64,000 nt of DNA, from contig NZ_FNVS01000001.1 in assembly GCF_900108035.1 (NCBI RefSeq), forward strand, positions 186,001 to 250,000, written 5' to 3'. The translations under genes and the position numbers were made by a program. The stretch is from Parabacteroides chinchillae. GTDB lineage: Bacteria; Bacteroidota; Bacteroidia; Bacteroidales; Tannerellaceae. Below are positions 28,823 to 38,360 of this stretch, one piece after another; the stretch's first letter is position 1, and every line of letters starts with the position of its first letter. The notes under the pieces were generated by a model, which worked only from the letters and a program-made list of their open reading frames with translations, searched no databases and was not told where the DNA came from.

Positions 28823-29632
28823 ATGACACACCAAGTCAAATTCACAAAGATGCACGGAACCGGAAATGACTACATATACGTCAACACAATGCTCTATCCT
28901 CTTGCCAATCCGGAGGAACTAGCCGTCAAATGGAGTGCACCTCACACAGGAATAGGTTCGGATGGATTGGTTTTAATAGGCCCGTCAGATATTGCCGACT
29001 TCAGCATGCACATCTATAATGCAGACGGCTCAGAAGCCATGATGTGTGGAAATGCCTCCCGTTGTATCGGCAAATACGTATACGAAAAAGGTCTGACAAA
29101 AAAGAAAACCATCACATTGGAAACCCTGTCAGGCATCAAAGAATTGCAATTAACCGTCAAACGGAAGAAAGTAACCCTGGTTACCGTAGACATGGGTGCC
29201 CCTACCATTGGCGAAATAGCTCTGGAACTGGAAGCAGGAGGCAAACAATATATCGGTACCGTTATATCGATGGGTAATCCGCATTTAGTTATTTTTGTGG
29301 AAAATATAGCCAAGGTGAACCTTTCCGAAATAGGGCCTCTGTTGGAGCATCATCCTTTATTCCCCCATCGTACCAATATAGAATTCGCACAAGTTATAAC
29401 CGAAGAAGAAATCAGAATGAAGGTATGGGAAAGAGGATCAGGCATTACCCAGGCTTGTGGAACAGGAGCCTGCGCAACCGCTGTAGCTGCCATTGTGAAT
29501 GGCAAAAGCGGAAGGCTTACTAATATAATTATGGACGGAGGGATACTTTCTATCCGGTGGGATAACGAATCCAACCATGTTTATATGACAGGTGAAGCCA
29601 TAAAAGTATTCAACGGAACAATAAGTTTATAA
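28823..29632 (+). CDS. dapF: diaminopimelate epimerase
   Basis: DapF of 269 aa converts LL- to meso-diaminopimelate for peptidoglycan and lysine. The two catalytic cysteines are in [12 protein letters not shown] and [11 protein letters not shown]; the N-terminus [13 protein letters not shown] and the [13 protein letters not shown] loop are typical. The frame is open to 28772, but I chose the ATG at 28823 because it begins at the family's N-terminus and follows AAGGAG. It sits directly before dapL, the previous step in the same pathway. Confidence 0.96.
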   Translation: MTHQVKFTKMHGTGNDYIYVNTMLYPLANPEELAVKWSAPHTGIGSDGLVLIGPSDIADFSMHIYNADGSEAMMCGNASRCIGKYVYEKGLTKKKTITLETLSGIKELQLTVKRKKVTLVTVDMGAPTIGEIALELEAGGKQYIGTVISMGNPHLVIFVENIAKVNLSEIGPLLEHHPLFPHRTNIEFAQVITEEEIRMKVWERGSGITQACGTGACATAVAAIVNGKSGRLTNIIMDGGILSIRWDNESNHVYMTGEAIKVFNGTISL

Positions 29633-29667
29633 TAAACAATAAACAGCATAAATCAAATCAGCAAGAT

Positions 29668-30900
29668 ATGGCACTAGTTAATGAACATTTCCTCAAATTG
29701 CAAAACAGTTATCTATTCTCAGACATCGCGAAGAAGGTAAACAGCTTTAAAATCACCCATCCCAAAGACAAAATCATCCGCATGGGGATCGGTGATGTTA
29801 CGCAACCCCTTCCCCCTGCCGTTATAGAAGCCATGCATAAGGCCGTGGACGAGCTGGCAACGAAAGAAACCTTCCACGGCTATGGTCCGGAGCAAGGCTA
29901 CTCTTTCCTTATTGATGCCATCCTGAAAAACGACTATGCCAGCCGTGGCGTCTATCTGGAACCCAGCGAAGTATTTGTAAGCGACGGAGCCAAAAGCGAC
30001 ACCGGAAATATCGGAGACATGCTCCGCCATGACAACAGTATTGGCGTAACAGATCCTGTATATCCCGTATATATCGACTCTAATGTGATGAGTGGACGTA
30101 CGGGAATACTCGAAAACGGCAAATGGAGCGACGTCGTTTATATACCCTGTACGGAAGAAAACAACTTTATCCCCAGTCTGCCCGACAGGCGGGTAGATAT
30201 CATCTACTTATGTTACCCTAATAACCCAACGGGAACAACCTTATCGAAAGACGAACTAAAAAAATGGGTCAATTATGCTTTAGCCAACAACGCCATTATC
30301 ATGTACGACTCTGCTTACGAAGCATATATCCAAGACACAGATATACCCCACTCTATCTATGAAATAAAGGGAGCAAAAAAGGTAGCCATCGAATTCCGCA
30401 GCTTCTCAAAGACAGCTGGCTTCACAGGAGTTCGCTGCGGTTACACCGTAGTACCGAAAGAATTGAACGCTTTTACACTAAATGGCGAAACCGTGCAACT
30501 GAACAAACTATGGAACCGACGTCAGAGTACCAAGTTTAACGGCACCAGCTACATCACCCAGCGCGGAGCCGAAGCCATATATTCACCCGAAGGAAAGAAA
30601 CAAGTTAAAGAAACTATAAACTACTATATGACAAATGCAAGAATCATGAAAGAGGGACTCAGAGCATGCGGCCTGAATGTATACGGCGGCACCAACGCCC
30701 CCTATCTGTGGCTAAAAACACCCGACAGACTAAGTTCATGGAAGTTCTTCGATAAACTGCTTTACGAAGTAAACATAGTAGGAACCCCAGGTGTAGGATT
30801 TGGTCCCAGTGGCGAAGGCTACTTGCGCCTCACTGCCTTTGGAGACAGAAACGACACAATGGAAGCTATGGACAGATTAAAAAAATGGCTACACCAATAA
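29668..30900 (+). CDS. dapL: LL-diaminopimelate aminotransferase
   Basis: DapL of 410 aa, a fold-type I PLP aminotransferase that makes LL-DAP directly from tetrahydrodipicolinate and glutamate, bypassing the succinylase steps. The PLP lysine is in [17 protein letters not shown]; other motifs are [29 protein letters not shown] and [12 protein letters not shown]. Length matches the family. It follows dapF by 35 bases, so the two probably form an operon. The use of DapL is typical of Bacteroidota. Confidence 0.96.
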   Translation: MALVNEHFLKLQNSYLFSDIAKKVNSFKITHPKDKIIRMGIGDVTQPLPPAVIEAMHKAVDELATKETFHGYGPEQGYSFLIDAILKNDYASRGVYLEPSEVFVSDGAKSDTGNIGDMLRHDNSIGVTDPVYPVYIDSNVMSGRTGILENGKWSDVVYIPCTEENNFIPSLPDRRVDIIYLCYPNNPTGTTLSKDELKKWVNYALANNAIIMYDSAYEAYIQDTDIPHSIYEIKGAKKVAIEFRSFSKTAGFTGVRCGYTVVPKELNAFTLNGETVQLNKLWNRRQSTKFNGTSYITQRGAEAIYSPEGKKQVKETINYYMTNARIMKEGLRACGLNVYGGTNAPYLWLKTPDRLSSWKFFDKLLYEVNIVGTPGVGFGPSGEGYLRLTAFGDRNDTMEAMDRLKKWLHQ

Positions 30901-31027
30901 ATCGGTTATCTACATAAAAAGGCACTATAGAGAGGTCGCGACCATCAATCAGGCTAATTATTCACGCTCTAACCAGCACTATACAACAACTATTATATAT
31001 TCACTATAACTTCAACAAACAGGTACT

Positions 31028-33214
31028 ATGTCAAAGTTAAGATTCAGAGTAGTAGAGGCCGCTTTCGAGAAAAAGGCAGCAGAAGTCCCGGCGTCAACCG
31101 AAAGGCCGGCAACTTATTTCGGTTCACTCGTTTTCAACCGGCAGAAAATGTTTAAGTATCTTCCCGAAAAAGCGTATGCTAAATTGATAGACTGCATCGA
31201 CAACAACGCACCGCTAGACCGCGAAACTGCCAACGCCACAGCAGCAGGTATGAAGAAATGGGCACTCGAAATGGGCGCAACCCATTACACACACTGGTTT
31301 CATCCGCTGACCGAAGGAACAGCCGAAAAGCATGATGCTTTTGTAGAACACGACGGAAAAGGAGGCATGATAGAAGAATTCTCTGGTAAACTGCTCATAC
31401 AACAGGAACCGGATGCATCCAGCTTCCCTAACGGCGGTATCCGTAATACATTCGAAGCCCGTGGCTACTCAGCCTGGGATCCGTCATCACCAGCCTTTAT
31501 CGTAGGCGATACACTTTGCATACCAACAATCTTCATTGCTTATACCGGAGAATCGTTAGACTATAAAGCTCCTCTGCTAAAAGCCTTGGAAGCAGTAAAC
31601 AAAGCTGCAGTAGACGTCTGTCACTACTTCAACGAAGATGTCAAAAAAGTATACTCTTATTTAGGTTGGGAACAAGAATACTTTTTGGTTGACGAAGGTT
31701 TATATGCTGCACGCCCCGACCTGCTACTGACCGGCCGCACCCTGATGGGACACGAAAGCAGTAAAAACCAACAGCTTGAAGACCATTATTTCGGTGCTAT
31801 TCCGACTCGTGTAATGGAGTTCATGAAAGATTTGGAGATAGAAGCGCTCAAGCTGGGTATCCCAGTAAAGACGCGTCATAATGAAGTTGCTCCAAACCAA
31901 TTTGAGCTAGCTCCTATTTTTGAAGAATGCAATCTGGCTAACGACCACAATCTGCTTATTATGGCATTGATGCGTAAGATCAGTCGCAAACATGGCTTCA
32001 GGGTGTTACTTCACGAAAAACCATTCAAAGGAGTAAACGGTTCAGGTAAACACAACAACTGGTCGCTGGGTACCGATACCGGTATTTTACTGATGGCTCC
32101 AGGCAAAACTCCTGAAGACAACCTGCGTTTCATCACCTTTGTAGTAAACGTGCTAAAGGCTGTATATATCCACAATGCCTTGCTAAAAGCCAGTATCTCG
32201 TCCGCTACCAACGCCCATCGCCTAGGAGCAAACGAAGCACCTCCGGCAATTATCTCCAGCTTTCTGGGATCACAGCTTTCTGCCGTATTAGATCATCTGG
32301 AAAAGAGCGACAGCGAAAACTTCAATCTAGCCGGCAAACAGGGAATGAAATTAGATATAGCCCGTATACCCGAACTGCAGATAGATAATACAGACCGCAA
32401 CCGTACTTCGCCATTTGCCTTCACCGGAAACCGCTTTGAGTTTCGCGCAGTAGGCTCGTCTGCCAACTGTGCATCTGCCATGCTAGCTCTGAACGCGGCC
32501 GTAGCCGACCAGTTAAAACATTTCAAGACAACTGTAGACACAAAAATTGCAGAAGGTAAAGACAAATTTACAGCTATTATAGACCAACTTCGTAAAGACA
32601 TTAAAGAGTGCAAAGCAATCCATTTCGACGGCAACGGATATAGCGATGAATGGAAAGCCGAAGCAATCCGCCGGGGATTGGATTGCGAAACCAGTGTACC
32701 TCTTATCTTCGATGCCTATCTGAAAGACAGTAGTGTAAAGATGTTCGAATCTACCGGCGTCATGACTCGCAAAGAACTTGAGGCCCGCAATGAAGTAAAG
32801 TGGGAAACATACACTAAAAAGATACAAATAGAAGCTCGTGTACTAGGCGATCTGGCCATGAACCACATCATCCCGATGGCCACGAAATACCAATCTTCCC
32901 TGATTGACAACGTATACAAAATGAAAGATTTATTCCCAACCGAAAAAGCAGTGCATCTGTCGTCGAAGAATCTTGAAATCATTGAAGACATTGCCAACCA
33001 TACCATCTTCATCAAAGAAAAGGTAGACGAAATGGTAAATGCCCGAAAAAAAGCCAATAAAATAGAGAATGAACGCGAGAAGGCTATAGCATACCACGAC
33101 ACGATTGTCCCTATGCTGGAAGCCATACGCTATCATATCGACAAACTGGAGCTGGTGGTAGACGACCAAATGTGGACCCTACCCAAATACAGGGAGCTAT
33201 TATTTATCCGCTAG
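31028..33214 (+). CDS. glnN: glutamine synthetase type III
   Basis: Type III glutamine synthetase of 728 aa, the large GSIII form found in Bacteroides and some cyanobacteria. It assimilates ammonia with glutamate and ATP. Recognised by its length (GSI is about 470 aa) and motifs such as GWEQEYFLVDEGLYAARPDL, EVAPNQFELAPIFEECNLA, KPFKGVNGSGKHNNWSLGT and TSPFAFTGNRFEFRAVGSS. With gltB-gltD, about 8 kb upstream, it completes the GS-GOGAT pathway. I see no promoter match in the 127-base gap before it, so it may be read from dapL or need an activator. Confidence 0.97.
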   Translation: MSKLRFRVVEAAFEKKAAEVPASTERPATYFGSLVFNRQKMFKYLPEKAYAKLIDCIDNNAPLDRETANATAAGMKKWALEMGATHYTHWFHPLTEGTAEKHDAFVEHDGKGGMIEEFSGKLLIQQEPDASSFPNGGIRNTFEARGYSAWDPSSPAFIVGDTLCIPTIFIAYTGESLDYKAPLLKALEAVNKAAVDVCHYFNEDVKKVYSYLGWEQEYFLVDEGLYAARPDLLLTGRTLMGHESSKNQQLEDHYFGAIPTRVMEFMKDLEIEALKLGIPVKTRHNEVAPNQFELAPIFEECNLANDHNLLIMALMRKISRKHGFRVLLHEKPFKGVNGSGKHNNWSLGTDTGILLMAPGKTPEDNLRFITFVVNVLKAVYIHNALLKASISSATNAHRLGANEAPPAIISSFLGSQLSAVLDHLEKSDSENFNLAGKQGMKLDIARIPELQIDNTDRNRTSPFAFTGNRFEFRAVGSSANCASAMLALNAAVADQLKHFKTTVDTKIAEGKDKFTAIIDQLRKDIKECKAIHFDGNGYSDEWKAEAIRRGLDCETSVPLIFDAYLKDSSVKMFESTGVMTRKELEARNEVKWETYTKKIQIEARVLGDLAMNHIIPMATKYQSSLIDNVYKMKDLFPTEKAVHLSSKNLEIIEDIANHTIFIKEKVDEMVNARKKANKIENEREKAIAYHDTIVPMLEAIRYHIDKLELVVDDQMWTLPKYRELLFIR

Positions 33215-33238
33215 CTTTATTCGACAAGTCTAAGAAAC

Positions 33239-33272
33239 AAAAAGAGACTATTTCTTCGAATAGTCTCTTTTT
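33239..33272. terminator. bidirectional terminator, glnN / rluA-like
   Basis: AAAAAGAGACTATT (33239-33252) pairs perfectly with 33259-33272 around a TCTTCG-type loop, with A and T runs on both sides. It serves the convergent glnN and pseudouridine synthase genes and touches the stop codon of the latter. Confidence 0.9.
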
Positions 33273-33945
33273 ACAAAGCGTTGATAAACGCTTTCCATAA
33301 ATTATCATCAGGCACAGGAGCCTCTATTCTTATACTTTCTTTGGAAACGGGGTGAATAAACTCTGCACTACGGGCATGCAGACTGATGCCTCCATCTTTA
33401 TTGGAACGATCGAAACCATATTTCATATCTCCTTTAATAGGGCATCCCATCTTTGCCAACTGACAACGTATCTGATGATGGCGGCCGGTTTTCAAATCTA
33501 TTTCCAGCAAATAATAGTTATCCGAATGAGCTATTAATTTATAATGAAGAATTGCTTTCTTCGAATCAGGTCGCTCAACATCATAAGCAAAACTTTTATT
33601 CTGCTTTTCATTGCGAACCAACCAATTCACCAACTCACCTTCTTCCGCCGGAGGACAATTTTTCACTATTGCCCAATATATTTTTTTCACTTGGCCGGTG
33701 CGGAACATTTCATTCAGCCGTGCAAGCGCTTTGCTGGTTTTGGCAAATAAAACAACCCCGCTGACAGGGCGGTCCAGTCGATGAGCTACACCAACAAAAA
33801 CATTTCCGGGTTTACAATACTTCTCTTTCAGCCAAGCCTTTAGCAAGTCTGAAAGAGGAGTATCACCGGTCTTATCTCCTTGAACAATCTCGCGGCAGGT
33901 TTTATTTACCGCAATGATATGATTGTCTTCGTAGATTACTTCCAT
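33271..33945 (-). CDS. RluA-family RNA pseudouridine synthase
   Basis: Pseudouridine synthase of 224 aa, RluA family. The active-site motif is VAHRLDRPVSGVVLFAKT with the catalytic Asp. LKTGRHHQIRCQLAKMGCPI then KGDMKYG is the family's second motif. There is no S4 domain, so it is a short form. The modified RNA position cannot be told from sequence. It is the last gene of a four-gene operon and follows fabG by one base. Confidence 0.92.
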   Translation of the reverse strand: MEVIYEDNHIIAVNKTCREIVQGDKTGDTPLSDLLKAWLKEKYCKPGNVFVGVAHRLDRPVSGVVLFAKTSKALARLNEMFRTGQVKKIYWAIVKNCPPAEEGELVNWLVRNEKQNKSFAYDVERPDSKKAILHYKLIAHSDNYYLLEIDLKTGRHHQIRCQLAKMGCPIKGDMKYGFDRSNKDGGISLHARSAEFIHPVSKESIRIEAPVPDDNLWKAFINAL

Positions 33946-33946
33946 A

Positions 33947-34693
33947 TTACATATTCATTCCACCATCAACCTGAATAACCTGTCCTGATACATAAGAGGA
34001 CATATCAGATGCCAGGAACGTAGCAATGTTAGCTACATCTTCAGGTGTTCCGCCACGGCGCAAAGGAATTTTCTTGCACCATTCTTCTCTTACATCTTCC
34101 GAAAGAGCGGCAGTCATATCCGTGATAATAAATCCCGGAGCAATCGCATTAGCACGAATACCACGAGAGCCCAATTCCTGCGCTATAGATTTAGCTAAGC
34201 CAATCATACCGGCTTTAGATGCAGAATAGTTGCATTGCCCTGCATTGCCATGAACACCTACAACAGATGCCATATTAATGATACTGCCCGAACGCTGTTT
34301 CATCATAATAGGTGTACAAGCGTGGATAAAGTTAAATGCAGACTTCAGGTTAACTGTCAAAACAGCATCCCATTGAGACTCGGTCATACGCATCATCAAG
34401 CCGTCCTTTGTGATACCCGCATTGTTTACCAAAATATCTATACGGCCAAAGTCTTTCAATATTTCAGCAACAATTGTATGAGTTTCTTCAAAATTAGCAG
34501 CATTTGAAGCATATCCTTTAGCTTTAACACCTAAAGCCTCAAGTTCTTTTTGTGTAGCCAAACCGTTTTCATCAATTACCAAGTCTGTGAAAGCAATATT
34601 TGCACCTTCGGCAGCAAACTTCATAGCAACCGCCTTTCCAATACCACGAGCAGCACCGGTTACGATAGCAACTTTTCCTTCTAATAATTTCAT
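33947..34693 (-). CDS. fabG: 3-oxoacyl-ACP reductase (SDR family)
   Basis: FabG-type short-chain dehydrogenase, 248 aa, NADPH-dependent reduction of 3-oxoacyl-ACP. The cofactor motif is VTGAARGIGKAVA; NNAG is in VNNAGITKDG; the catalytic Ser, Tyr and Lys are in NMASVVGVHGNAGQCNYSAS and K two residues later; the C-terminus SGQVIQVDGGM is typical. It lies in tetR-fabH-fabG-rluA. A second FabG probably exists elsewhere in the genome, so this one may serve a specialised pathway. Confidence 0.93.
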   Translation of the reverse strand: MKLLEGKVAIVTGAARGIGKAVAMKFAAEGANIAFTDLVIDENGLATQKELEALGVKAKGYASNAANFEETHTIVAEILKDFGRIDILVNNAGITKDGLMMRMTESQWDAVLTVNLKSAFNFIHACTPIMMKQRSGSIINMASVVGVHGNAGQCNYSASKAGMIGLAKSIAQELGSRGIRANAIAPGFIITDMTAALSEDVREEWCKKIPLRRGGTPEDVANIATFLASDMSSYVSGQVIQVDGGMNM

Positions 34694-34713
34694 ACGATTT
34701 TATTTTTAATCAT

Positions 34714-35658
34714 TTAACATTTTATTAAACAAGCACCTGCAGAATATCCACCACCAAACACGGTAATACAAACCACGTCTCCTTTTTTGAAACCAGTAGC
34801 ATTCTGAGCATATACCAATGCAGAACTTACAGAACCGGTGTTACCCAATTCTTCTATATTATGCAAAAACTTTTCTTCAGGCAGGTTTAATTGTTTTGCT
34901 ATATTCGACATTATACGCATATTTGCCTGATGGCCTATAAAATAGGTAAGATCATCTAACGTATATCCATTCTTCTCTAATAGATATAATACATTCTTCG
35001 GCATATAAGTACAAGCCTGAATAAACACATCACGTCCTTCCGGCATCATAATACCGCCGTCACGCGGACGCAATTGCACACCTTCCGGTCCTTTACCCAG
35101 ATGTCCAAGGCCTTGTGTAAAGATTTCCACAATCTGTGCATCATGTTCCGTCACACGTTCTTTTGAAATAAAAAACGCTGCAGCAGCATCCCCCCACAAA
35201 TGGCCGGCCTTCGGATCTGTCTCATTATAATAAGCAGAATTTTTATCAGCCGAGATAATCAGAGCTTTCGTAGCCTTACCCATTGCAAAATATCCTTCCA
35301 CAACTTCAAGTGCATTCACAAAAGAAGAGCAGGCAGAAGATAGATACAAAGCCTTTGCATTTACTATGTTGAACTCATGCTGAGCAATATGTGCAGCCGT
35401 TGCTACTGTATCGTAAGGCGAATATGAGGCGGCAACGATCAAATCTACTTCCGTAATGTCGTATGGAAGATCAGGAAGTGCATTTTTAATAGCTTCCAGC
35501 CCCATTGTGTTAATGTTCTCTTCGGGTTTAGCTTTAGACCTCGTTCTAATACCTGTGCGTTGTTCAATCCACTCACTTGTCAACCCATTTAATTCCAAAA
35601 AATGTTGGTTATGTACCCGTTCTTCGGGCACATAAAACCCTGTTGCGTTAATAAACAT
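34714..35658 (-). CDS. fabH: 3-oxoacyl-ACP synthase III-like (KAS III)
   Basis: KAS III-type condensing enzyme of 314 aa. The catalytic triad is visible: Cys in LSSACSSFVNALEVV, His in YFIGHQANMRIMS and Asn in EELGNTGSVSSALVYA. The N-terminal EWIEQRTGIRTRSKA is typical. The sequence is divergent from housekeeping FabH (for example SSACSSF rather than the usual DxxAACSGF), so it may prime an unusual or branched acyl chain. It lies between tetR and fabG, which fits regulated fatty-acid or lipid synthesis. Confidence 0.85.
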   Translation of the reverse strand: MFINATGFYVPEERVHNQHFLELNGLTSEWIEQRTGIRTRSKAKPEENINTMGLEAIKNALPDLPYDITEVDLIVAASYSPYDTVATAAHIAQHEFNIVNAKALYLSSACSSFVNALEVVEGYFAMGKATKALIISADKNSAYYNETDPKAGHLWGDAAAAFFISKERVTEHDAQIVEIFTQGLGHLGKGPEGVQLRPRDGGIMMPEGRDVFIQACTYMPKNVLYLLEKNGYTLDDLTYFIGHQANMRIMSNIAKQLNLPEEKFLHNIEELGNTGSVSSALVYAQNATGFKKGDVVCITVFGGGYSAGACLIKC

Positions 35659-35666
35659 CTCTGGTT

Positions 35667-36272
35667 TTACTTTATCTTGATTCCGTTGAATATTAAGTTC
35701 ATCACATTATCTCTTCTTTTAATCCGCTGATTAATATTATCGCCCATAATTCCCCGGATATAAGGGACTTCCAAACCTTTTAAAGCATGGTGCAGCACCA
35801 AAGCGGTAATATCAGTATCCGGCATCCGGAAGATTCCTTCTTTTACACCCGCATCCAATATCCCTTTGATAATCTCTATCTCCCGAATATCGAAACCTTT
35901 ACGTACCTTTTCGACACGCCATATATCCCGGAAGAAATTAGCACGCAGCGTTCCGTTACGAAATACGAGTGCTTTTATTGCATCCAGACGAGTATAAATA
36001 AAAGTCATCAGTTTTTCATCTGCAGGCAAATCCTTACCGGCCACATCCAGAAGCATTTTATGCAACTGATCCAGCTCTGATTCGACTACAGCCAGATAAA
36101 TTTCATTTTTGCTCTTGAAATACGTATATAATGTACGTCTTCCTTTCTTTGATGCATGTGCAATATCGTTCATCGTTGTGTTATCCACCCCCAGGCGAGC
36201 AAACAATTGTCTGGCCACATCCACCAACATGTCACGTGTTTTAGAAACTGTCATCGGCATTGTATTGCACAT
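35667..36272 (-). CDS. TetR/AcrR-family transcription regulator
   Basis: TetR-type repressor of about 201 aa. The N-terminal HTH is DVARQLFARLGVDNTTMNDIA then HASKKGRRTLYTYFKSKNEI, typical of the family; the remainder is the ligand/dimer domain. The frame is open to an ATG at 36293, but the predicted promoter (-7 box at 36291-36298) would start transcription near 36284, so I prefer a later Met (36272; 36260 is also possible). It starts the operon with fabH, fabG and an rluA-like gene and probably controls it in response to an acyl ligand, which is an inference. Confidence 0.87.
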   Translation of the reverse strand: MCNTMPMTVSKTRDMLVDVARQLFARLGVDNTTMNDIAHASKKGRRTLYTYFKSKNEIYLAVVESELDQLHKMLLDVAGKDLPADEKLMTFIYTRLDAIKALVFRNGTLRANFFRDIWRVEKVRKGFDIREIEIIKGILDAGVKEGIFRMPDTDITALVLHHALKGLEVPYIRGIMGDNINQRIKRRDNVMNLIFNGIKIK

Positions 36273-36290
36273 TTTGATTAAAACTGTGCG

Positions 36291-36321
36291 CAAAAGTACC
36301 GGAAAAATTATTAACTACCAA
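36291..36321 (-). promoter_or_regulatory. promoter of the tetR-fabH-fabG operon
   Basis: On the minus strand, TTG (36319-36321) and TACTTTTG (36291-36298) are about 20 bp apart, matching the Bacteroidota promoter. It overlaps the longest possible tetR start. Confidence 0.62.
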
Positions 36322-36415
36322 GAACAAAACTACATTTTATCGAAATAACCTACTACTCTATCAATCCAAACTGGCCTTTCCTTTTATCCTTTCTCCAAAA
36401 AACACGGCAAATTAC

Positions 36416-36445
36416 TTGTTTATTAAAAAATATATACTACCTTTG
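36416..36445 (+). promoter_or_regulatory. promoter of the first initiator tRNA gene
   Basis: TTG (36416-36418) and TACCTTTG (36438-36445) are 19 bp apart, the Bacteroidota -33/-7 arrangement. The same TACCTTTGCACTC block precedes the second tRNA copy. Confidence 0.8.
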
Positions 36446-36476
36446 CACTCGCAATCAAGAATGATATGTACCATAT

Positions 36477-36548
<72 letters not shown>

Positions 36549-36553
36549 CAGAG

Positions 36554-36591
36554 AAAGAGAGTGTCACAACAATGTGGCGCTCTCTTTTTTT
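36554..36591 (+). terminator. terminator of tRNA-fMet copy 1
   Basis: AAAGAGAGTGTCAC pairs with GTGGCGCTCTCTTT (two wobble pairs), followed by seven or more T. It begins six bases after the tRNA. Confidence 0.88.
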
Positions 36592-36792
36592 ATCCCTCCA
36601 TTACTTATTCAGGAACGTTTCTTTATGAATTCTTATTTCATAAGTATGTTTTTCTAATTTCATCAGGATGATTTGAAAAAAACATCCCGATGATTTGAAA
36701 ATATGTGTTTTTCCTCTCAACTTTCCTTTTTGTGGCATGTTTATTGAGTATATACTAACGGATAGCATATAACGGAATTAACATATAATATT

Positions 36793-37698
36793 ATGGCCTA
36801 TATAGATTATTACAACATTTTGGGAGTGAACAAGGCAGCTTCGCAAGACGAAATAAAAAAAGCATACAAAAAGCTGGCCCGCCAATATCATCCGGATTTA
36901 AACCCGAACAATCCTGACGCTCACCGGAAGTTTCAAGAAATTAATGAAGCCAACGAAGTTCTGAGCGACCCTGAAAAAAGAAAGAAATATGACCAGTATG
37001 GAGAAAACTGGAAACATGCCGACCAGTATGAAGCACAACAACAGCAATATCGCCAACAAAGGGCAAACTTTGGAGGTAATGGAGACGGTACATTCTGGTC
37101 GGAGTCAAGTGACGGAAGTGGTTTCTCTGATTTCTTTGAATCTATGTTCGGATCACGCAGCCGCGGAGGGAGCAATGCAAACTATGGCTTCCGGGGACAA
37201 GATTACACTGCCGAATTACGCTTGTCATTAACTGATGCTGCAAAAACACACAAACAGGTAATCACCGTAAATGGAAAGAATTTGCGTATCACCGTACCGG
37301 CCGGCGTGGCTGACGGCCAGACAATAAAACTGAAAGGACAAGGAGGACCCGGCATCAACGGGGGACCTGCCGGAGATTTATATATAACATTCGTCATTGC
37401 AGAAGACAACCGTTTCAAACGCGATGGCGACGACCTGTATGTAACAGTTCCTCTAAACCTGTATACTGCGATATTAGGAGGCGAACAGATTATTGATACA
37501 TTGGATAGCAAAGTCAAGTTAAAAGTGAAGCCCGAAACTCAAAACAACACGAAAGTACGTTTAAAAGGAAAGGGGTTCCCCGTTTATAAAAATGAAGGGA
37601 AATTCGGAGATCTTATAATCACATATTCTATAGATATACCGACAAACCTGACAGAAAAGCAAAAGGAACTATTCAAAGAAATACAAAGTCTTAATTAA
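36793..37698 (+). CDS. cbpA: DnaJ-class co-chaperone CbpA-like
   Basis: J-domain protein of 301 aa without the DnaJ zinc-finger. The N-terminal J domain (about 1-70) contains HPD in [12 protein letters not shown] Gln/Gly/Ser-rich linker follows ([18 protein letters not shown]), then two DnaJ-C beta domains ([40 protein letters not shown]). This is the CbpA arrangement. The neighbouring gene encodes a CbpM-like modulator, as in E. coli. The pair lies between two identical tRNA-fMet genes. Confidence 0.93.
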   Translation: MAYIDYYNILGVNKAASQDEIKKAYKKLARQYHPDLNPNNPDAHRKFQEINEANEVLSDPEKRKKYDQYGENWKHADQYEAQQQQYRQQRANFGGNGDGTFWSESSDGSGFSDFFESMFGSRSRGGSNANYGFRGQDYTAELRLSLTDAAKTHKQVITVNGKNLRITVPAGVADGQTIKLKGQGGPGINGGPAGDLYITFVIAEDNRFKRDGDDLYVTVPLNLYTAILGGEQIIDTLDSKVKLKVKPETQNNTKVRLKGKGFPVYKNEGKFGDLIITYSIDIPTNLTEKQKELFKEIQSLN

Positions 37699-37712
37699 AA
37701 CAGTAGTGTATT

Positions 37713-38027
37713 ATGCAAACAGAACTAATTATTGTCAGTGAATACTGCCAGAAATGCCATATAGACCCTTCCTTTATTCTTTTATTGGAAGAAGGGGGCC
37801 TGATAGACATTAACATTGTAGATGGCGAAAGATACCTTTTATCGTCCCAATTAAAAGAGGTGGAACAATATACACGTATGTATTATGATTTGTCCATTAA
37901 TATGGAAGGTATAGATGCAATTCACCATCTACTTAACCGTATGGAGACTCTCCAACACGAAATACATTCTTTAAAAAAGAGGTTACGCATATACGAGTCT
38001 CACAATTTCAATATTATTAACATGTAA
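37713..38027 (+). CDS. cbpM: CbpM-like chaperone modulator (MerR-type HTH)
   Basis: A 104-aa protein with a MerR-like N-terminal fold (ISEYCQKCHIDPSFILLLEE-type segment, reading IVSEYCQKCHIDPSFI) and a C-terminal coiled helix (HHLLNRMETLQHEIHSLKKR). CbpM proteins bind the J domain of CbpA and inhibit its co-chaperone activity. The assignment rests on size, fold features and its position 14 bases after cbpA. Confidence 0.82.
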   Translation: MQTELIIVSEYCQKCHIDPSFILLLEEGGLIDINIVDGERYLLSSQLKEVEQYTRMYYDLSINMEGIDAIHHLLNRMETLQHEIHSLKKRLRIYESHNFNIINM

Positions 38028-38095
38028 CAAAACGTTGCTAATCAATCCTTCCATTGCAAGTACAAGGAGTATTACACAAACATTTTGTAAATAAA

Positions 38096-38126
38096 TTTGG
38101 ATTGTATAATATCTTTACTACCTTTG
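38096..38126 (+). promoter_or_regulatory. promoter of the second initiator tRNA gene
   Basis: TTTG (38096-38099) and TACCTTTG (38119-38126) are separated by exactly 19 bp, an exact Bacteroidota promoter. Confidence 0.85.
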
Positions 38127-38156
38127 CACTCACAATCAACGACGATTGTACTATAT

Positions 38157-38228
<72 letters not shown>

Positions 38229-38247
38229 CTTTTTGAAGAATAAGCAC

Positions 38248-38288
38248 AAAAGGCAGCATACAGAAATGTATGTTGCCTTTATTTTTTA
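38248..38288 (+). terminator. terminator of tRNA-fMet copy 2
   Basis: AAAGGCAGCATACA pairs with TGTATGTTGCCTTT around a GAAA loop (38249-38280), followed by ATTTTTT. Confidence 0.9.
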
Positions 38289-38300
38289 TAGTAAATGAAA

Positions 38301-38341
38301 TTCGGGGAGTGTATTTGTTTCCCAACATATACCTCCCCTAG
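38301..38341 (-). terminator. possible terminator of the DGR/OmpA operon
   Basis: On the minus strand GGGGAGGTATATGTT pairs imperfectly with AAATACACTCCCC, followed by GAATTTCATTT. It lies 20 bases after the OmpA-like stop. The T tract is weak. Confidence 0.5.
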
Positions 38342-38360
38342 CCTTATAACTACTATTTCA

